13,276 nt of DNA from an uncultured Collinsella sp. (GTDB taxonomy: Bacteria > Actinomycetota > Coriobacteriia > Coriobacteriales > Coriobacteriaceae), in NCBI GenBank assembly GCA_900547125.1, contig URFU01000057.1, positions 1 to 13,276 on the forward strand. The letters run 5' to 3'. Below, piece after piece: positions 1 to 7,029 of this stretch (positions within the stretch are counted from its first letter, which is position 1; every line of letters starts with the position of its first letter). The position numbers were made by a program, and so were the translations under genes. The notes beneath the pieces were generated by a model, which was given only the letters and a program-made list of their open reading frames with translations, was not told where the DNA came from and did no database searches.

Positions 1-66
1 CTTCTGGTCGCGCCCTTGAAGTTGAACGTCAGATTGTCCAAATGCGGCCCGCGCAGCGTCGGCCGG

Positions 67-90
67 TCCGCCGTTCGGTAGAACGGCGGA
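67..90 (-). terminator. Hairpin just after prfA, possible terminator
   Basis: A perfect 10-base inverted repeat (arms 67-76 and 81-90, loop GGTA) begins 5 bases past the prfA stop codon. It is GC-rich and well placed to end transcription of prfA, but no run of T follows it on the minus strand, so it may instead stabilise the 3' end of the message. The remaining bases 1-66 show no gene. Bases 1-17 could be the right half of another hairpin cut by the window edge. Confidence 0.45.
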
Positions 91-95
91 ACCTA

Positions 96-1163
96 CTACA
101 CGGCCTGTGCCAGCTTCTCGGCTCGCTCGGCGGCGGCGAGCGCCTCGATCACGGTGCCGAGCTGGTCGCCCAGAAGAACGCCGTTATAGGTGGAGTTGAA
201 GCCGATGCGGTGATCGGTCACGCGGTCCTGGGGCTGGTTGTAGGTGCGAATCTTCTCGGAACGGTTGCCGTGGCCAATCTGGCTCTGGCGCTCGGCACCG
301 AGCTCGGCCTGCTGCTTCTCGAGTTCCATCTCGTACAGACGGGCACGCAGCATCTGCATGCAGACCTCGCGGTTCTGGATCTGGGAGCGCTGCTCCTGCG
401 ACTGCACCACGGTGTTGGTGGGCAGGTGGGTGATGCGCACGGCGGAGTAGGTGGTGTTAACGCACTGACCGCCAGGGCCCGAGGCACAGTAAGTGTCGAT
501 GCGCAGGTCGGACTGGTTGATCTGGACGTCGATCTCCTCGGCCTCGGGAAGCACGGCGACGGTTGCTGTGGAGGTCTGGATACGGCCCTGAGACTCGGTC
601 TTGGGAACGCGCTGGACACGGTGCACGCCGGACTCGAACTTCATGACGGAGTAGACGCGGTCGCCCTCGACCTTGAACTCGATGGATTTAAAGCCGCCGG
701 CCTCGCTGGGGCTGGAATCGAGCACGGTGGTCTTCCAGCCGCGCGACTCGCAAAAGCGCTGGTACATCTTGTACAGGTCGCCGGCGAAGATGGCCGCCTC
801 GTCGCCACCGGCGGCGGAGCGGATCTCGACGATGGTGTTCTTGTCGTCGTTGGGGTCGCTCGGGATGAGCATGTACTTGATATCTTCCTCGAGCTGGGGA
901 AGCTTGTCCTCGTTCTCGGAGATGTCCATCTGGAGCATCTCTTTCTCATCGGCATCGGTGGTGTCGCGGAGCATCTCCTTGGCAGCCTCGATATCGTCGA
1001 GCGCGCTGATGTACTCGCGCGAAGCGGCAATGAGGTCGGACTGGTGCGCGTACTCCTTGTTGAGACGCGTGAACTCCTTGATGTCGGAGGCGACGGCCGG
1101 GTCGGAAAGCTTCTTCTCGAGCTCCTCGTAGGCCTTGATGATCTTTTCGAGCTTGTCGCGCAT
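96..1163 (-). CDS. prfA: Peptide chain release factor 1 (RF1)
   Basis: RF1 recognises UAA and UAG stop codons in the ribosomal A site and triggers hydrolysis of peptidyl-tRNA. The 355-residue product has the usual length and full family layout: a helical N-terminal domain (about 1-100), the codon-recognition domain with a PxT tripeptide reading PKT (187-189), and the catalytic GGQ loop (231-233) within GPGGQCVNTT. The C-terminal motif RTYNQPQDRVTDHRIG (306-321) matches the family's RTYNFPQGRVTDHR. The ATG at 1161-1163 is preceded by AAAGGAG seven bases upstream, which fixes the start. Odd points: the His of GRIHTS, which stacks on the stop codon in RF1 structures, is Gln here (Q196), and the residue after GGQ is Cys rather than the common His. 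The gene is separated from the M20 gene by 249 bases with their own promoter-like site, so it is probably transcribed alone. Confidence 0.97.
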   Translation of the reverse strand: MRDKLEKIIKAYEELEKKLSDPAVASDIKEFTRLNKEYAHQSDLIAASREYISALDDIEAAKEMLRDTTDADEKEMLQMDISENEDKLPQLEEDIKYMLIPSDPNDDKNTIVEIRSAAGGDEAAIFAGDLYKMYQRFCESRGWKTTVLDSSPSEAGGFKSIEFKVEGDRVYSVMKFESGVHRVQRVPKTESQGRIQTSTATVAVLPEAEEIDVQINQSDLRIDTYCASGPGGQCVNTTYSAVRITHLPTNTVVQSQEQRSQIQNREVCMQMLRARLYEMELEKQQAELGAERQSQIGHGNRSEKIRTYNQPQDRVTDHRIGFNSTYNGVLLGDQLGTVIEALAAAERAEKLAQAV

Positions 1164-1285
1164 GGCGGGACTCCTTTATATGCGTGAAGGTGAAAATCGG
1201 CAGAGTTGATGGGGCGCGCGGCGCCACTGCGGGGGTAAGCCCGGCTAGAACATGTCGATCTTCAGATACATGCGCATCCCTTCGC

Positions 1286-1318
1286 GTATGGGGTACATAG
1301 TTGCGGTCTAACCCATAC
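1286..1318 (-). repeat. Inverted repeat in the prfA leader
   Basis: GTATGGG (1286-1292) and CCCATAC (1312-1318) form a 7-base perfect inverted repeat around a 19-base loop. It lies downstream of the likely prfA promoter, so it would be in the 5' leader of the message, about 150 bases before the start codon. It may be a leader hairpin. I see no known riboswitch or T-box pattern around it. Confidence 0.3.
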
Positions 1319-1344
1319 ATGATAGCGTGCACAGGCAAACCTGC

Positions 1345-1373
1345 ATATAACCCGCACGGAATGATTGGTGCAA
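1345..1373 (-). promoter_or_regulatory. Likely sigma-70-type promoter for prfA
   Basis: Read on the minus strand, TTGCAC (1373-1368) is followed after exactly 17 bases by TTATAT (1350-1345), a good match to the -35 and -10 consensus. It lies in the gap between the M20 gene end and prfA. It would start a transcript near 1338 with a leader of roughly 175 bases. No other stretch in the gap matches as well. Confidence 0.45.
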
Positions 1374-1412
1374 ACAAACCTGACCCCATTGCGCCGAGGG
1401 CTTGCTTTTTGG

Positions 1413-2828
1413 CTAGAGCGTTTGGAGTAGAGCGACGAGGAAGCGGATGCCCTGGAGGTAGGCGCGGCGGGTAATGCGCTCATTGGTGCCGTGGACGCCG
1501 CGATCACACTCGTCGTCATCAACCACAAAGGCCGAGAAGCGAATGCACTCAGAGCAAATGTGCTGGTAGTTGGCAGCGTCAGTCGCACCGATCACGGTCG
1601 AGGGCACAATTGCCACTGGCTCGAATGATCCGTTTTCCTCCGTCCCCTTTGGATCACGGAAGTAGCGGGCGGCAATGGCGCGAACGGCCTCGAGCCCTGG
1701 TCCACCGACACGCGGGGACGGCGAGGGCTCGGAGCTGCCGGGGCCGAGTTCGACCTCCACGCGCCCGGCAAGGCCCGCCGCGGCAACGGCCTCGCGGCAG
1801 CAGGTAACGACATCGGCCACGCCCGTACCCTCGAGCATGCGGAAGTTGATATTGGCCCACATATCCTGTGGCATCACGTTAGCGCCAGTGCTGCCGCCCT
1901 CGATCTGCGTGGGCGCGCAGGTGGTCGTCACCAGCGGATAGAGCTTTTTGCTGACGAGGCAATCGCGGACAATGGCATCCCCGTTGGCGGCAATTTCATC
2001 GGCCGTGTAGAGCCCCAGCTCGACGAGCTGTACGGCAAGCAGATCGGTCACACGCGTCGGCCACTCGATATCGCAGATTGCGGCGATGGCACGGCTCAGC
2101 ACCTCGAGCGAAGTGCCGCCGTAGGGGTTAGACGAATGCCCGCCTTCACTCTTCGTCTTGAGCACGATGTCGGCGTAGCCCTTCTCGGCAAGGTCGGCAT
2201 GCATAAGCCAGCCCTCGCCCGCGCTGTACTCGGCAGCCGAAACGATGCGGTAGTCGCCCTCGTCGATCAGGTACTCAAGCTCAATGCCGCGCTCCTCGAG
2301 CACGCGGCCGATGGCGCCTGCGCCGTACTGCGTAGTCTCCTCGTCCTGGCCAAAGGCCAGCAGCAGCGTGCGCTCGTGCTGCCAACCGTGCGCCAGCGCA
2401 TACTCGACAGCCTCGAGAATGCCTGCGACCTGATCCTTCATGTCGATAGCGCCGCGACCCCAGATGTAGGTGCCGTCCACATGTCCGCTAAAGGGGGCAT
2501 GCGTCCAGTCGGCCTCGGTCCCGGGTACCACGGGAACCACGTCCATGTGGCCCATGAGCATGACGGGTTTGAGGGCGGGGTCGGAACCGCTAAGCGTCAC
2601 CAACAGCGAATGGTCGATAAGCTCGACCTCGCCCGCCGCAAATACATGCGGCCAGGCCTGCTGCATATAGGCGCGCAGGTCGTCGAAGGGCCGCCAGTCC
2701 ACCGCCTCGGCATCCATGCTCGAAACGGTCGGAAACGACAGCACGTGCCCCAGGCGTTCGCACGCGCCAGCCTCGTCTAAATCGGCAAAATCGTCCTCAT
2801 GCGCAAAGAAGCGCCAAACCTCGGCCAT
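1413..2828 (-). CDS. M20 family metallopeptidase (CPS1/PM20D1-like)
   Basis: A di-zinc amidohydrolase of the M20 family. The 471-residue length and the motif style resemble the carboxypeptidase S/PM20D1 branch, whose members cleave peptides or N-acyl amino acids. Visible metal-site motifs are GHMDVVP (H94, D96), WGRGAIDMKD (bridging D129), the catalytic QDEE (E163/E164), LIDEGD (D189/E190) and HGTNER near the end (H447); the lid/dimerisation domain lies in between (about 215-345). The ATG at 2828 is preceded by AAAGGA; an upstream in-frame ATG at 2882 falls before a hairpin and would add an unlikely 18 residues. It is the last gene of the ABC importer operon, 72 bases after the ATPase, so it probably processes an imported or related substrate (inference). 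Residues about 392-403 are encoded by a copy of a hairpin repeat found between genes elsewhere in the window. Confidence 0.9.
   Translation of the reverse strand: MAEVWRFFAHEDDFADLDEAGACERLGHVLSFPTVSSMDAEAVDWRPFDDLRAYMQQAWPHVFAAGEVELIDHSLLVTLSGSDPALKPVMLMGHMDVVPVVPGTEADWTHAPFSGHVDGTYIWGRGAIDMKDQVAGILEAVEYALAHGWQHERTLLLAFGQDEETTQYGAGAIGRVLEERGIELEYLIDEGDYRIVSAAEYSAGEGWLMHADLAEKGYADIVLKTKSEGGHSSNPYGGTSLEVLSRAIAAICDIEWPTRVTDLLAVQLVELGLYTADEIAANGDAIVRDCLVSKKLYPLVTTTCAPTQIEGGSTGANVMPQDMWANINFRMLEGTGVADVVTCCREAVAAAGLAGRVEVELGPGSSEPSPSPRVGGPGLEAVRAIAARYFRDPKGTEENGSFEPVAIVPSTVIGATDAANYQHICSECIRFSAFVVDDDECDRGVHGTNERITRRAYLQGIRFLVALLQTL
1624..1657. repeat. Intergenic-type repeat inside the M20 coding sequence
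   Basis: These 34 bases match 13112-13145 at 30 positions by my alignment. The four mismatches are one T/A at position 12 and three neighbouring bases near the right arm. The repeat keeps the M20 gene in frame and encodes DPKGTEENGSF in a surface-loop-like stretch before the VIGATD motif. The outer bases TGATCC and GGATCA are inverted, as in the intergenic copy, though the arms are less perfect here. Confidence 0.75.
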
Positions 2829-2852
2829 GACATCCTTTCGATTGTGATGACG

Positions 2853-2877
2853 AGGGCCGCCCCACCGGAGCGGCCCT
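2853..2877 (-). repeat. Hairpin between the ABC ATPase and M20 genes
   Basis: AGGGCCGC (2853-2860) and GCGGCCCT (2870-2877) are a perfect 8-base inverted repeat with a 9-base loop, in the 72-base gap between the ATPase stop and the M20 start. No T run follows on the minus strand, so it is not a classic terminator. It could partly stop transcription or protect the upstream mRNA, lowering M20 output relative to the transporter (inference). Confidence 0.5.
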
Positions 2878-2900
2878 GCCACATAAGCGTTTGCGGTCGG

Positions 2901-3686
2901 TTATTTGTCCTCGAGATAACGCGAGAGGAACTCGCGAGTGCGCTGATGTTTGGGGTTGCCGAAGAGCTCGGCCGGCGCGGCGTCCTCGAGCACCACGCCC
3001 TTGTCCATAAAGACCACGCGGTCGGACACCGTGCGGGCAAAGGCCATCTCGTGCGTGACGACGACCATGGTCATGCCGTCGGCAGCGAGCTTGCGCATGA
3101 CCTCGAGCACCTCTCCCACGATCTCGGGGTCGAGTGCGGAGGTCGGCTCGTCGAACAGCATGATCTGCGGATTCATACATAGGGCACGAGCGATGGCCAC
3201 GCGCTGTTTTTGACCACCGGACAGGCGACCCACGGCGGCGTGCGCGAACTTTTCGAGTCCCACGCTAGTCAGATGCTCCATCGCGACCTTCTCGGCCTCG
3301 GCCTTGCTCATCTTTTTGAGCGTGACGGGCGCGAGCGTGCAGTTGTCGAGCACATCCATGTTGTTGAACAGGTTAAAGCCCTGGAACACCATACCGATGT
3401 CCTCGCGGAGTTTATTGATATTGCAGCGCTCGGCCGTAAGGTCCTGGCCGTGGAACCAGATATGGCCCGCGTCCGGGGTCTCGAGCAGGTTGAGGCAGCG
3501 CAGGAAGGTCGATTTGCCCGAACCCGAAGCACCGATGATGGTGACGACCTCGCCGGATTTGACGGACAGGTCTATGCCTTTGAGCACCTCGAGCGAGCCG
3601 AAGCTCTTGCGCAGGCCCTCGACGCGGATGAGCGGCTCTTTAGTTTGTGCGGCGGCCGCAACGCCGGTAGTGGCGGTATCTGCCAT
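2901..3686 (-). CDS. Amino acid ABC importer, ATP-binding protein
   Basis: The cytoplasmic ATPase that powers a polar amino acid-type (PAAT) importer. The 261-residue product carries every ABC motif in order: Walker A GASGSGKST (52-60), Q-loop Q102, signature LSGGQ (155-159), Walker B IMLFDE (175-180) and switch H212. The FQGFNLFNNM stretch after the Q-loop is typical of the GlnQ/HisP group. The start at 3684-3686 is supported by GAGGAG seven bases upstream; an in-frame ATG at 3788 would overlap the permease gene and adds residues with no family similarity. It begins 22 bases after the permease stop, so the two are co-transcribed. The substrate cannot be read from the ATPase. Confidence 0.96.
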   Translation of the reverse strand: MADTATTGVAAAAQTKEPLIRVEGLRKSFGSLEVLKGIDLSVKSGEVVTIIGASGSGKSTFLRCLNLLETPDAGHIWFHGQDLTAERCNINKLREDIGMVFQGFNLFNNMDVLDNCTLAPVTLKKMSKAEAEKVAMEHLTSVGLEKFAHAAVGRLSGGQKQRVAIARALCMNPQIMLFDEPTSALDPEIVGEVLEVMRKLAADGMTMVVVTHEMAFARTVSDRVVFMDKGVVLEDAAPAELFGNPKHQRTREFLSRYLEDK

Positions 3687-3708
3687 GATGATTCTCCTCG
3701 TCTTGAGC

Positions 3709-4857
3709 CTAGTTAGAGCTGGGCAGCGTTGCCGGGGCCTCGGCACCGAGCTTTTTGCCAAAGGCTTCGAGCAGGCGGCTCGCCACAAGCGTCAAAATCA
3801 GGTAGACCACGAGCGCCACGCAGTAGACCTCCATCTGGCGGTAGTACACGCCGGCGACGGTGGTGGTAGCGTACATGAGGTCAAACACGCCGATGACCGA
3901 GAGCACCGACGAATCCTTGATGTTGATGATGAGCTCGTTGGTGAGCGCCGGAATCGCATTTTTAATGCCCTGGGGGAACACGACTTTGCGCATAGCCTGC
4001 CACTGCGACAGGCCCAGCGAGCGCGCCGCCTCGGCCTGGCCGGGATCGATGGACTCGATGCCGCCGCGCAGGACCTCCATCATGTAGGCGGTGGAGTTGA
4101 GCGAGATGGTGACGAGGCCGGCGGTGAAGGTACTCCAGATCTGGTTGGCCTGGGCGGTCTCGAAGCCCATGCCGCGCAAAACGGTGAAGCCCGCGTAATA
4201 GATGAGTAGGCCCTGGACCATCATGGGCGTGCCGCGCACGATGGTGGAGTAGATGGTCGCAAAGCCGCGGCCGATACTCTTAAAGAAGCGCACCAGGTCG
4301 TTGTCCACGCGGTCGAAGGTCTGAATACGCAAAAACACAAAGAGCAACGCCAGGAAGAATGCGATGACAGTACCGAAGGTCGCAAGCGCGATGGTGATCT
4401 CGATACCGCGGATAAAGAAGTCCCCGCTCTTGTAGGTCATGTAGACCAGGCTCGACAAAAAGTCGCTGGGATTGGAGTCCGAGACAATACTCACCTGCAC
4501 CAGGTCGATAAACGACATGACGCAACGGTCGATAAAGAAAATTGCCGCGATGGCGACCACGACATAGCTACCCAGGCGCGCGCCGCGGCGGAAACGCTCG
4601 GATGCGAACGGCGACTTTTCGCGATAGTCACTCCAGTGCATAAGCTTGGTGACAAGCGCCGCCGCCGACATGACAATCCAGGCCCAAAGAATCGCCCAAA
4701 GGCAATCCTGGAAGATGCCGGTGGGGGCTAAGAAGCTCAGCGGTGTGGGGTTGCGCTGGCTAAACGCCAGGCCGAGCGCCGCGATGACGCTCGTGCCCAG
4801 GTATACATAACGGTGGTCGGCCTTGATAAAGGAGGCCAGACGATTGATGGTTTTCAT
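3709..4857 (-). CDS. Amino acid ABC importer, permease with N-terminal extension
   Basis: The membrane subunit of the same PAAT importer. The standard permease domain fills about residues 145-370: FFIRGIEITIALATFG begins the first family helix, IVRGTPMMVQ is the conserved periplasmic-side segment, and the coupling EAA loop starts at EAARSLG (276-282) and ends with FPQG. At 382 residues it is much longer than the usual 215-250. The extra N-terminal 140 residues hold about three hydrophobic segments (near 18-34, 51-70 and 96-116) with basic loops between them, and do not look like a fused solute-binding domain. The ATG at 4857 has GGGAGG four bases before it, overlapping the end of the binding-protein gene (9-base gap), which points to coupled translation. 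What the extension does is unknown to me. Confidence 0.93.
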   Translation of the reverse strand: MKTINRLASFIKADHRYVYLGTSVIAALGLAFSQRNPTPLSFLAPTGIFQDCLWAILWAWIVMSAAALVTKLMHWSDYREKSPFASERFRRGARLGSYVVVAIAAIFFIDRCVMSFIDLVQVSIVSDSNPSDFLSSLVYMTYKSGDFFIRGIEITIALATFGTVIAFFLALLFVFLRIQTFDRVDNDLVRFFKSIGRGFATIYSTIVRGTPMMVQGLLIYYAGFTVLRGMGFETAQANQIWSTFTAGLVTISLNSTAYMMEVLRGGIESIDPGQAEAARSLGLSQWQAMRKVVFPQGIKNAIPALTNELIINIKDSSVLSVIGVFDLMYATTTVAGVYYRQMEVYCVALVVYLILTLVASRLLEAFGKKLGAEAPATLPSSN

Positions 4858-4866
4858 GCTGCCTCC

Positions 4867-5793
4867 CTATGCCGGCTGACGATCGAGGCACGCGTCCCAC
4901 ATTTGGTCGCGTTCCTCTTGGCTAATGCCCTTGAGTGTCTTGTCGATGAGTTTAAGCAGCTTGTCCGAGCCCTTGCGGCAGCCGACGTTTGCCGTGACCT
5001 CCTGTTTGAAACCCTCGCCCTCGGCAAATTGAATCGGCACGATACCCGGGTTTTGGGCCATATAGCCCTTCTCGTTCTCGGTGTTGTAGGTCACGGCGTC
5101 GCAGGTGCCCTGCAGCAGGTTCGAAAACACCGTGGGGACCGAATCGACCGGGTTCTTGTGGACAACGCCCGGGATCTCGTCGATGACGGTATCGAGCATG
5201 GTGTCCTTTTGGCCGAGCACCGTGGCACCGCTGAAATCGCTGAGCTTGGTGGCGTTCTGGTAAGGCGAGCCCTCTTTTACGAACAGGCCAAAGTAGCCGA
5301 TAAAGTACGGATCGGAAAAGCCGACGGACTCCTCGCGCTCGGGCGTGGCGCTCATGCCGGCGATGATGAGGTCGATCTGGCCGTTGTTGAGCGAGTCGAT
5401 GAGACCCGAGAAGCTCTGCTTGACGGCGACGGGCTCGCCGCCGAGGGCCTTGCAGACGATCTTGGCGATCTGCACGTCGTAGCCGTCGGCATAGGCGCCC
5501 TGCACGTTGTCGATGGGGATGGTGTACTCGCTGGCCTCGGAAACCTGCCAGTTGTACGGGGCGTAGGCCGCCTCCATGCCGATGCGGATCTTGTCCTTGC
5601 CGATCACGGAATCGGACAGGTCGTCGCGACCGCCGCCCGTCGTGGGCTGAACCACCTTGAGCGTGGACGGACGCTGACAGCCGGCGAGCGCGCCGGTGAC
5701 GACGGAAGCGCTCGCAGCGAGAGCGCTACCCAAAAAGATGCGACGGCTGCATACCGGCTGTGGATGCGCGTCGCGTTGATGGGGAGAATGCAT
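4867..5793 (-). CDS. Tat-exported lipoprotein, amino acid-type solute-binding protein
   Basis: The extracellular receptor of the importer (SBP family 3). The 308-residue product starts with a twin-arginine signal, SRRIFLG (16-22), a hydrophobic stretch, and a lipobox GALAGC with lipid-anchor Cys39, so it should leave the cell folded through Tat and be tethered to the outer face of the membrane. The mature part shows family motifs: GMEAAYAPYNW (72-82), DGYDVQIAKIV (103-113) and DLIIAGMSATPERE (141-154) followed by FSDPY. The start at 5793 is chosen because GGAAGG lies six bases upstream and the signal peptide then has normal length; an in-frame ATG at 5865 would add 24 residues. It is the first gene of the operon (binding protein, permease, ATPase, M20 peptidase). 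The specific ligand cannot be told. Confidence 0.94.
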   Translation of the reverse strand: MHSPHQRDAHPQPVCSRRIFLGSALAASASVVTGALAGCQRPSTLKVVQPTTGGGRDDLSDSVIGKDKIRIGMEAAYAPYNWQVSEASEYTIPIDNVQGAYADGYDVQIAKIVCKALGGEPVAVKQSFSGLIDSLNNGQIDLIIAGMSATPEREESVGFSDPYFIGYFGLFVKEGSPYQNATKLSDFSGATVLGQKDTMLDTVIDEIPGVVHKNPVDSVPTVFSNLLQGTCDAVTYNTENEKGYMAQNPGIVPIQFAEGEGFKQEVTANVGCRKGSDKLLKLIDKTLKGISQEERDQMWDACLDRQPA

Positions 5794-5835
5794 AATCTGC
5801 CTTCCCTGTTGAATCGTATGCTGACGACTTAACAG

Positions 5836-5841
5836 GATATA
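5836..5841 (-). promoter_or_regulatory. Candidate -10 box for the ABC operon
   Basis: TATATC read on the minus strand lies about 43 bases before the binding-protein start. A -35 is weak: TGCTGC sits 17 bases upstream and TTGTGC 20 bases upstream. This is the best promoter-like site between the epimerase terminator and the operon, but the call is tentative. Confidence 0.3.
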
Positions 5842-5904
5842 CGCCAGCGACCAGCAGCGCAGCACAAGCTCGAAAAATTAATAGACACACAGTAGTCATT
5901 GGGG

Positions 5905-6001
5905 ACGCCGATGTTTTGGCAATGCCGGCGAGCGACGTCCAGAGCGAACAAGTGGCATGAAAAAGGCAAGGCATGACCAGAAGGTCTATGCCTTGCCTTT
6001 T
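5905..6001. repeat. Dispersed terminator module, copy 1
   Basis: The head ACGCCGATGTTTTGGC (5905-5920), a middle with CAGAGCGA, a TGAAA stretch and a long hairpin with a GACC/GGTC apex recur in the same order near the right end of the window (13185-13276). The hairpin forms the epimerase terminator. The shared head and middle, which have no obvious need to be conserved in a terminator, suggest a repeat family. Confidence 0.6.
5960..6001 (-). terminator. Intrinsic terminator after the epimerase gene
   Basis: The arms AAAAGGCAAGGCATGACC (5961-5978) and GGTC plus ATGCCTTGCCTTTT (5983-5986 and 5988-6001) pair over 18 positions with a single bulged T and loop AGAA. On the minus strand the stem runs into five T (5964-5960). 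It lies about 55 bases past the epimerase stop and separates that gene from the ABC operon. The plus strand also ends in four T, so it may work both ways. Confidence 0.8.
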
Positions 6002-6056
6002 GAATGACAAATTATCGCTCTGGACGGCGCACAGCATCGACCGAGCGGCGGAACCT

Positions 6057-6950
6057 CTAGAGCAAGGTGACGCTAAAGCTGCGGACGTCCGTCTCGCCCG
6101 GCGCCAGCGTGATGGTGTTGACCTTGTGCTCAAAGACGTCGTCCTCGGTGTCCATGGTGGTGTGACCGGTCCAGGGCTCGAGCGCCACAAACGGGGCGTC
6201 GTTGGCGGCAGACCACACGCCGATGTACTTAAAGCCCTCAAAGTCGATCTTGCCGCCGTGGCCCGACTTGCGACCGCGCAGCGTGAGCGTGGAGCCCGGG
6301 GTATCGGTGAACATGATGGCGTCGTTATCGAAGCTGCGGTGCGTGATGGGCAGCACGTCCGAGTTATCGGGAGCCTTGTAACTACCCTCGAACGTCATAA
6401 GACCGTCGGGCGTGATGACGGGGGCCTCGTTAGTCCAAGCCTCGGTAAACGCCAGCTCGTAATCCTCGAACGCCTCGTCCTCGGCGCCGGGGGCGGGCAC
6501 GTTAAATGCGGGGTGGCCGCCCACCGAGAACGGCAGGTCCACGTCGCCGGTGTTGGTGACGGCAAAGGTCTGCGTGAGGGTGGCGTCGCCGGTCAGGGCA
6601 TAGGTCATGTTGAGCTTAAAGTGGAACGGGAACGCCTTGAGAGACTCGGGCGTGTCAGTGAGCTCGTAGGTAACGGACGAACTGTCCTCCGACACCTCGA
6701 CGATCTCGTGCTCCACGATACGCGCGATGCCGTGGCGCGCCATCTCGCAGGTGCCGGCAGCAGACGTCGCCGTGTTGTTGCGCAGCGATCCCACGATGGG
6801 GAACAGGATAGGCGCGTGCTTGCCCCAAAAGGCCGGGTCGCCCTGCCACAGATACTCGTTGCCGTTGAGGGCAAGGCTCGTGAGCTGAGCGCCCATGGAA
6901 TCGATGGCCGCGGTGAGGCCGCCGCGCTTGATGGTAGTGACGGTGGACAT
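6057..6950 (-). CDS. Aldose 1-epimerase family protein (LacX-like)
   Basis: A cytoplasmic galactose-mutarotase-fold enzyme, expected to interconvert alpha and beta anomers of a sugar or sugar phosphate. The 297-residue product shows the family signature along its length: FWGKHAPILFPIVG (41-54), RHG (H73), the catalytic-acid motif GGHPAFN (H146) and the catalytic-base motif ALEPW (E258). The combination of WGKHAPILFP and GGHPAFNVP resembles the LacX branch more than classic GalM. The ATG at 6948-6950 has GGAGG seven bases upstream; another ATG eight codons earlier lacks a good site. The upstream membrane-protein gene ends 79 bases away on the same strand, so the two may share a transcript, but no functional tie is visible. 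There are no sugar-use genes nearby to name a substrate. Confidence 0.92.
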   Translation of the reverse strand: MSTVTTIKRGGLTAAIDSMGAQLTSLALNGNEYLWQGDPAFWGKHAPILFPIVGSLRNNTATSAAGTCEMARHGIARIVEHEIVEVSEDSSSVTYELTDTPESLKAFPFHFKLNMTYALTGDATLTQTFAVTNTGDVDLPFSVGGHPAFNVPAPGAEDEAFEDYELAFTEAWTNEAPVITPDGLMTFEGSYKAPDNSDVLPITHRSFDNDAIMFTDTPGSTLTLRGRKSGHGGKIDFEGFKYIGVWSAANDAPFVALEPWTGHTTMDTEDDVFEHKVNTITLAPGETDVRSFSVTLL

Positions 6951-7029
6951 GCTACTTCCTCCAATGGTAAACAACGGTGTCGAGGGCTATTGTCCCACTC
7001 TTGGCGGCGGGGTTGAGCGGCGGACGCAG

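Noticed and set aside
42..1187. Long plus-strand open frame opposite prfA (381 codons)
   Set aside because: It mirrors prfA, is rich in Leu/Gly/Val/Asp from reversed GC-rich codons, and has no ribosome site. Similar frames opposite the permease, binding protein, epimerase and kinase genes were dropped for the same reason.
946..1389. Minus-strand frame of 147 codons covering the prfA leader
   Set aside because: It overlaps the prfA coding region in another frame and the likely promoter is inside it. No ribosome site or motif was seen.
1164..1412. Riboswitch or T-box in the prfA leader
   Set aside because: I found only one short inverted repeat and no T-box, purine, cobalamin or similar conserved core.
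5794..5865. Longer start for the solute-binding protein at 5865
   Set aside because: The extra 24 residues would precede a normal Tat signal, and the ATG at 5793 has a good GGAAGG site.
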